DNA of 64,000 nucleotides. It comes from Pedobacter sp. D749. Lineage in GTDB: Bacteria; Bacteroidota; Bacteroidia; Sphingobacteriales; Sphingobacteriaceae. Numbering within the stretch: the first letter of the stretch is position 1; each line of letters starts with the position of its first letter. Shown here piece after piece: positions 63,843 to 64,000 of the stretch. Below the pieces are notes generated by a model that had not been told where the DNA came from, made no database searches, and saw only the letters and a program-made list of their open reading frames with translations. A program made the translations under genes and the position numbers. The DNA lies in NCBI RefSeq assembly GCF_019317285.1, contig NZ_CP079218.1, forward strand, positions 2,170,001-2,234,000, in the 5' to 3' direction.

Positions 63843-64000
63843 ATGAAAAATAAATTAATGCAACTGCTTTGCCTTTTATTAACAGTTGCTACGCTTGCCG
63901 CCTGCAAAAAAACAATTGGTCTGGACCCACTTCCGGCAAATAAAATCACCGAGTTTAAGGTTGCCGTATCGGATGGAAACATTTTCGGTGCCATTGATGA
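63843..64000 (+). CDS. Lipoprotein, truncated by the end of the window
   Basis: Only the first 52 codons are visible. A signal peptide with the lipobox LAAC (C21) is followed by KKTIGLDPLPANKITEF, then a beta-strand-like segment. This is typical of a surface lipoprotein accompanying HmuY and a TonB receptor. It is the third gene of the plus-strand heme transcript, and a TonB-dependent receptor might follow outside the window. No function is assigned. Confidence 0.6.
   Translation, partial: MKNKLMQLLCLLLTVATLAACKKTIGLDPLPANKITEFKVAVSDGNIFGAID

Overview
The window looks like a chromosomal piece of a Bacteroidota bacterium, most probably Sphingobacteriaceae (Pedobacter-like). The evidence is a moderate-to-low GC content, many lipoproteins ending in short S/G-C lipoboxes, an OMP_b-brl_3-type TonB receptor with a carboxypeptidase-regulatory-like N-terminus, secreted GH88/GH30/GH2 enzymes, LytTR two-component pairs, very large hybrid kinases, an HmuY-type heme system, and a promoter matching the Bacteroidota consensus TTTG-N19-TAnnTTTG at 54559-54589. 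No tRNA, rRNA, CRISPR array, intact insertion sequence, integrase or origin was seen.

Layout. 0.1-12.5 kb: small membrane and lipoproteins, a GlxA-like regulator followed by a secreted DJ-1 protein, a SUFU-domain gene with two lipoproteins, and a GH88-GH30 glycosidase pair. 12.7-26.8 kb: signalling, with a LytS/LytTR pair, two serine beta-lactamase-like hydrolases, a soluble PAS kinase, and two tandem hybrid kinases sharing about 900 residues behind different sensor modules. 26.8-27.8 kb: decayed DNA containing a wrecked histidine kinase. 27.8-34.5 kb: a compact four-gene operon encoding a VioB-type ferritin-like protein, a LodA/GoxA-like (cysteine tryptophylquinone) oxidase homologue, a radical SAM/SPASM enzyme and a LodB-like flavoprotein. 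This is the most unusual system in the window. 34.5-41.4 kb: an AT-rich accessory island in which orphan genes are separated by three related, palindromic, attC-like intergenic elements. It is followed by a lipoprotein paralogous to one 29 kb upstream, a pseudogene of the PRTRC-system ThiF protein (a gene typical of conjugative elements) and two more lipoproteins. 41.5-58 kb: mostly core and metabolic genes, namely mnmE, an AI-2E-family permease, a TonB-type outer membrane protein, a GH2 glycosidase, ldhA, map, Crp- and AraC-type regulators, a small histone-like protein, an orphan LytTR regulator, a cold-shock-like protein and an Ntn hydrolase. 57.9-64 kb: heme/iron uptake, with an AraC regulator, a Fur-like protein and hmuTUV on the minus strand, divergent from two HmuY-like lipoproteins and a truncated third lipoprotein on the plus strand. 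Three 21-bp direct repeats lie in the divergent promoter region.

How the parts may work together. In the 27.8-34.5 kb operon the radical SAM enzyme and flavoprotein are best read as maturases that build a quinone cofactor inside the LodA-like protein, with the ferritin-like protein as an extra oxidative enzyme. In the heme region HmuY-type lipoproteins would capture heme and the ABC transporter would move it inwards, with the AraC protein a candidate binder of the 21-bp repeats. The 34.5-41 kb island looks like a site of gene-cassette gain and loss.
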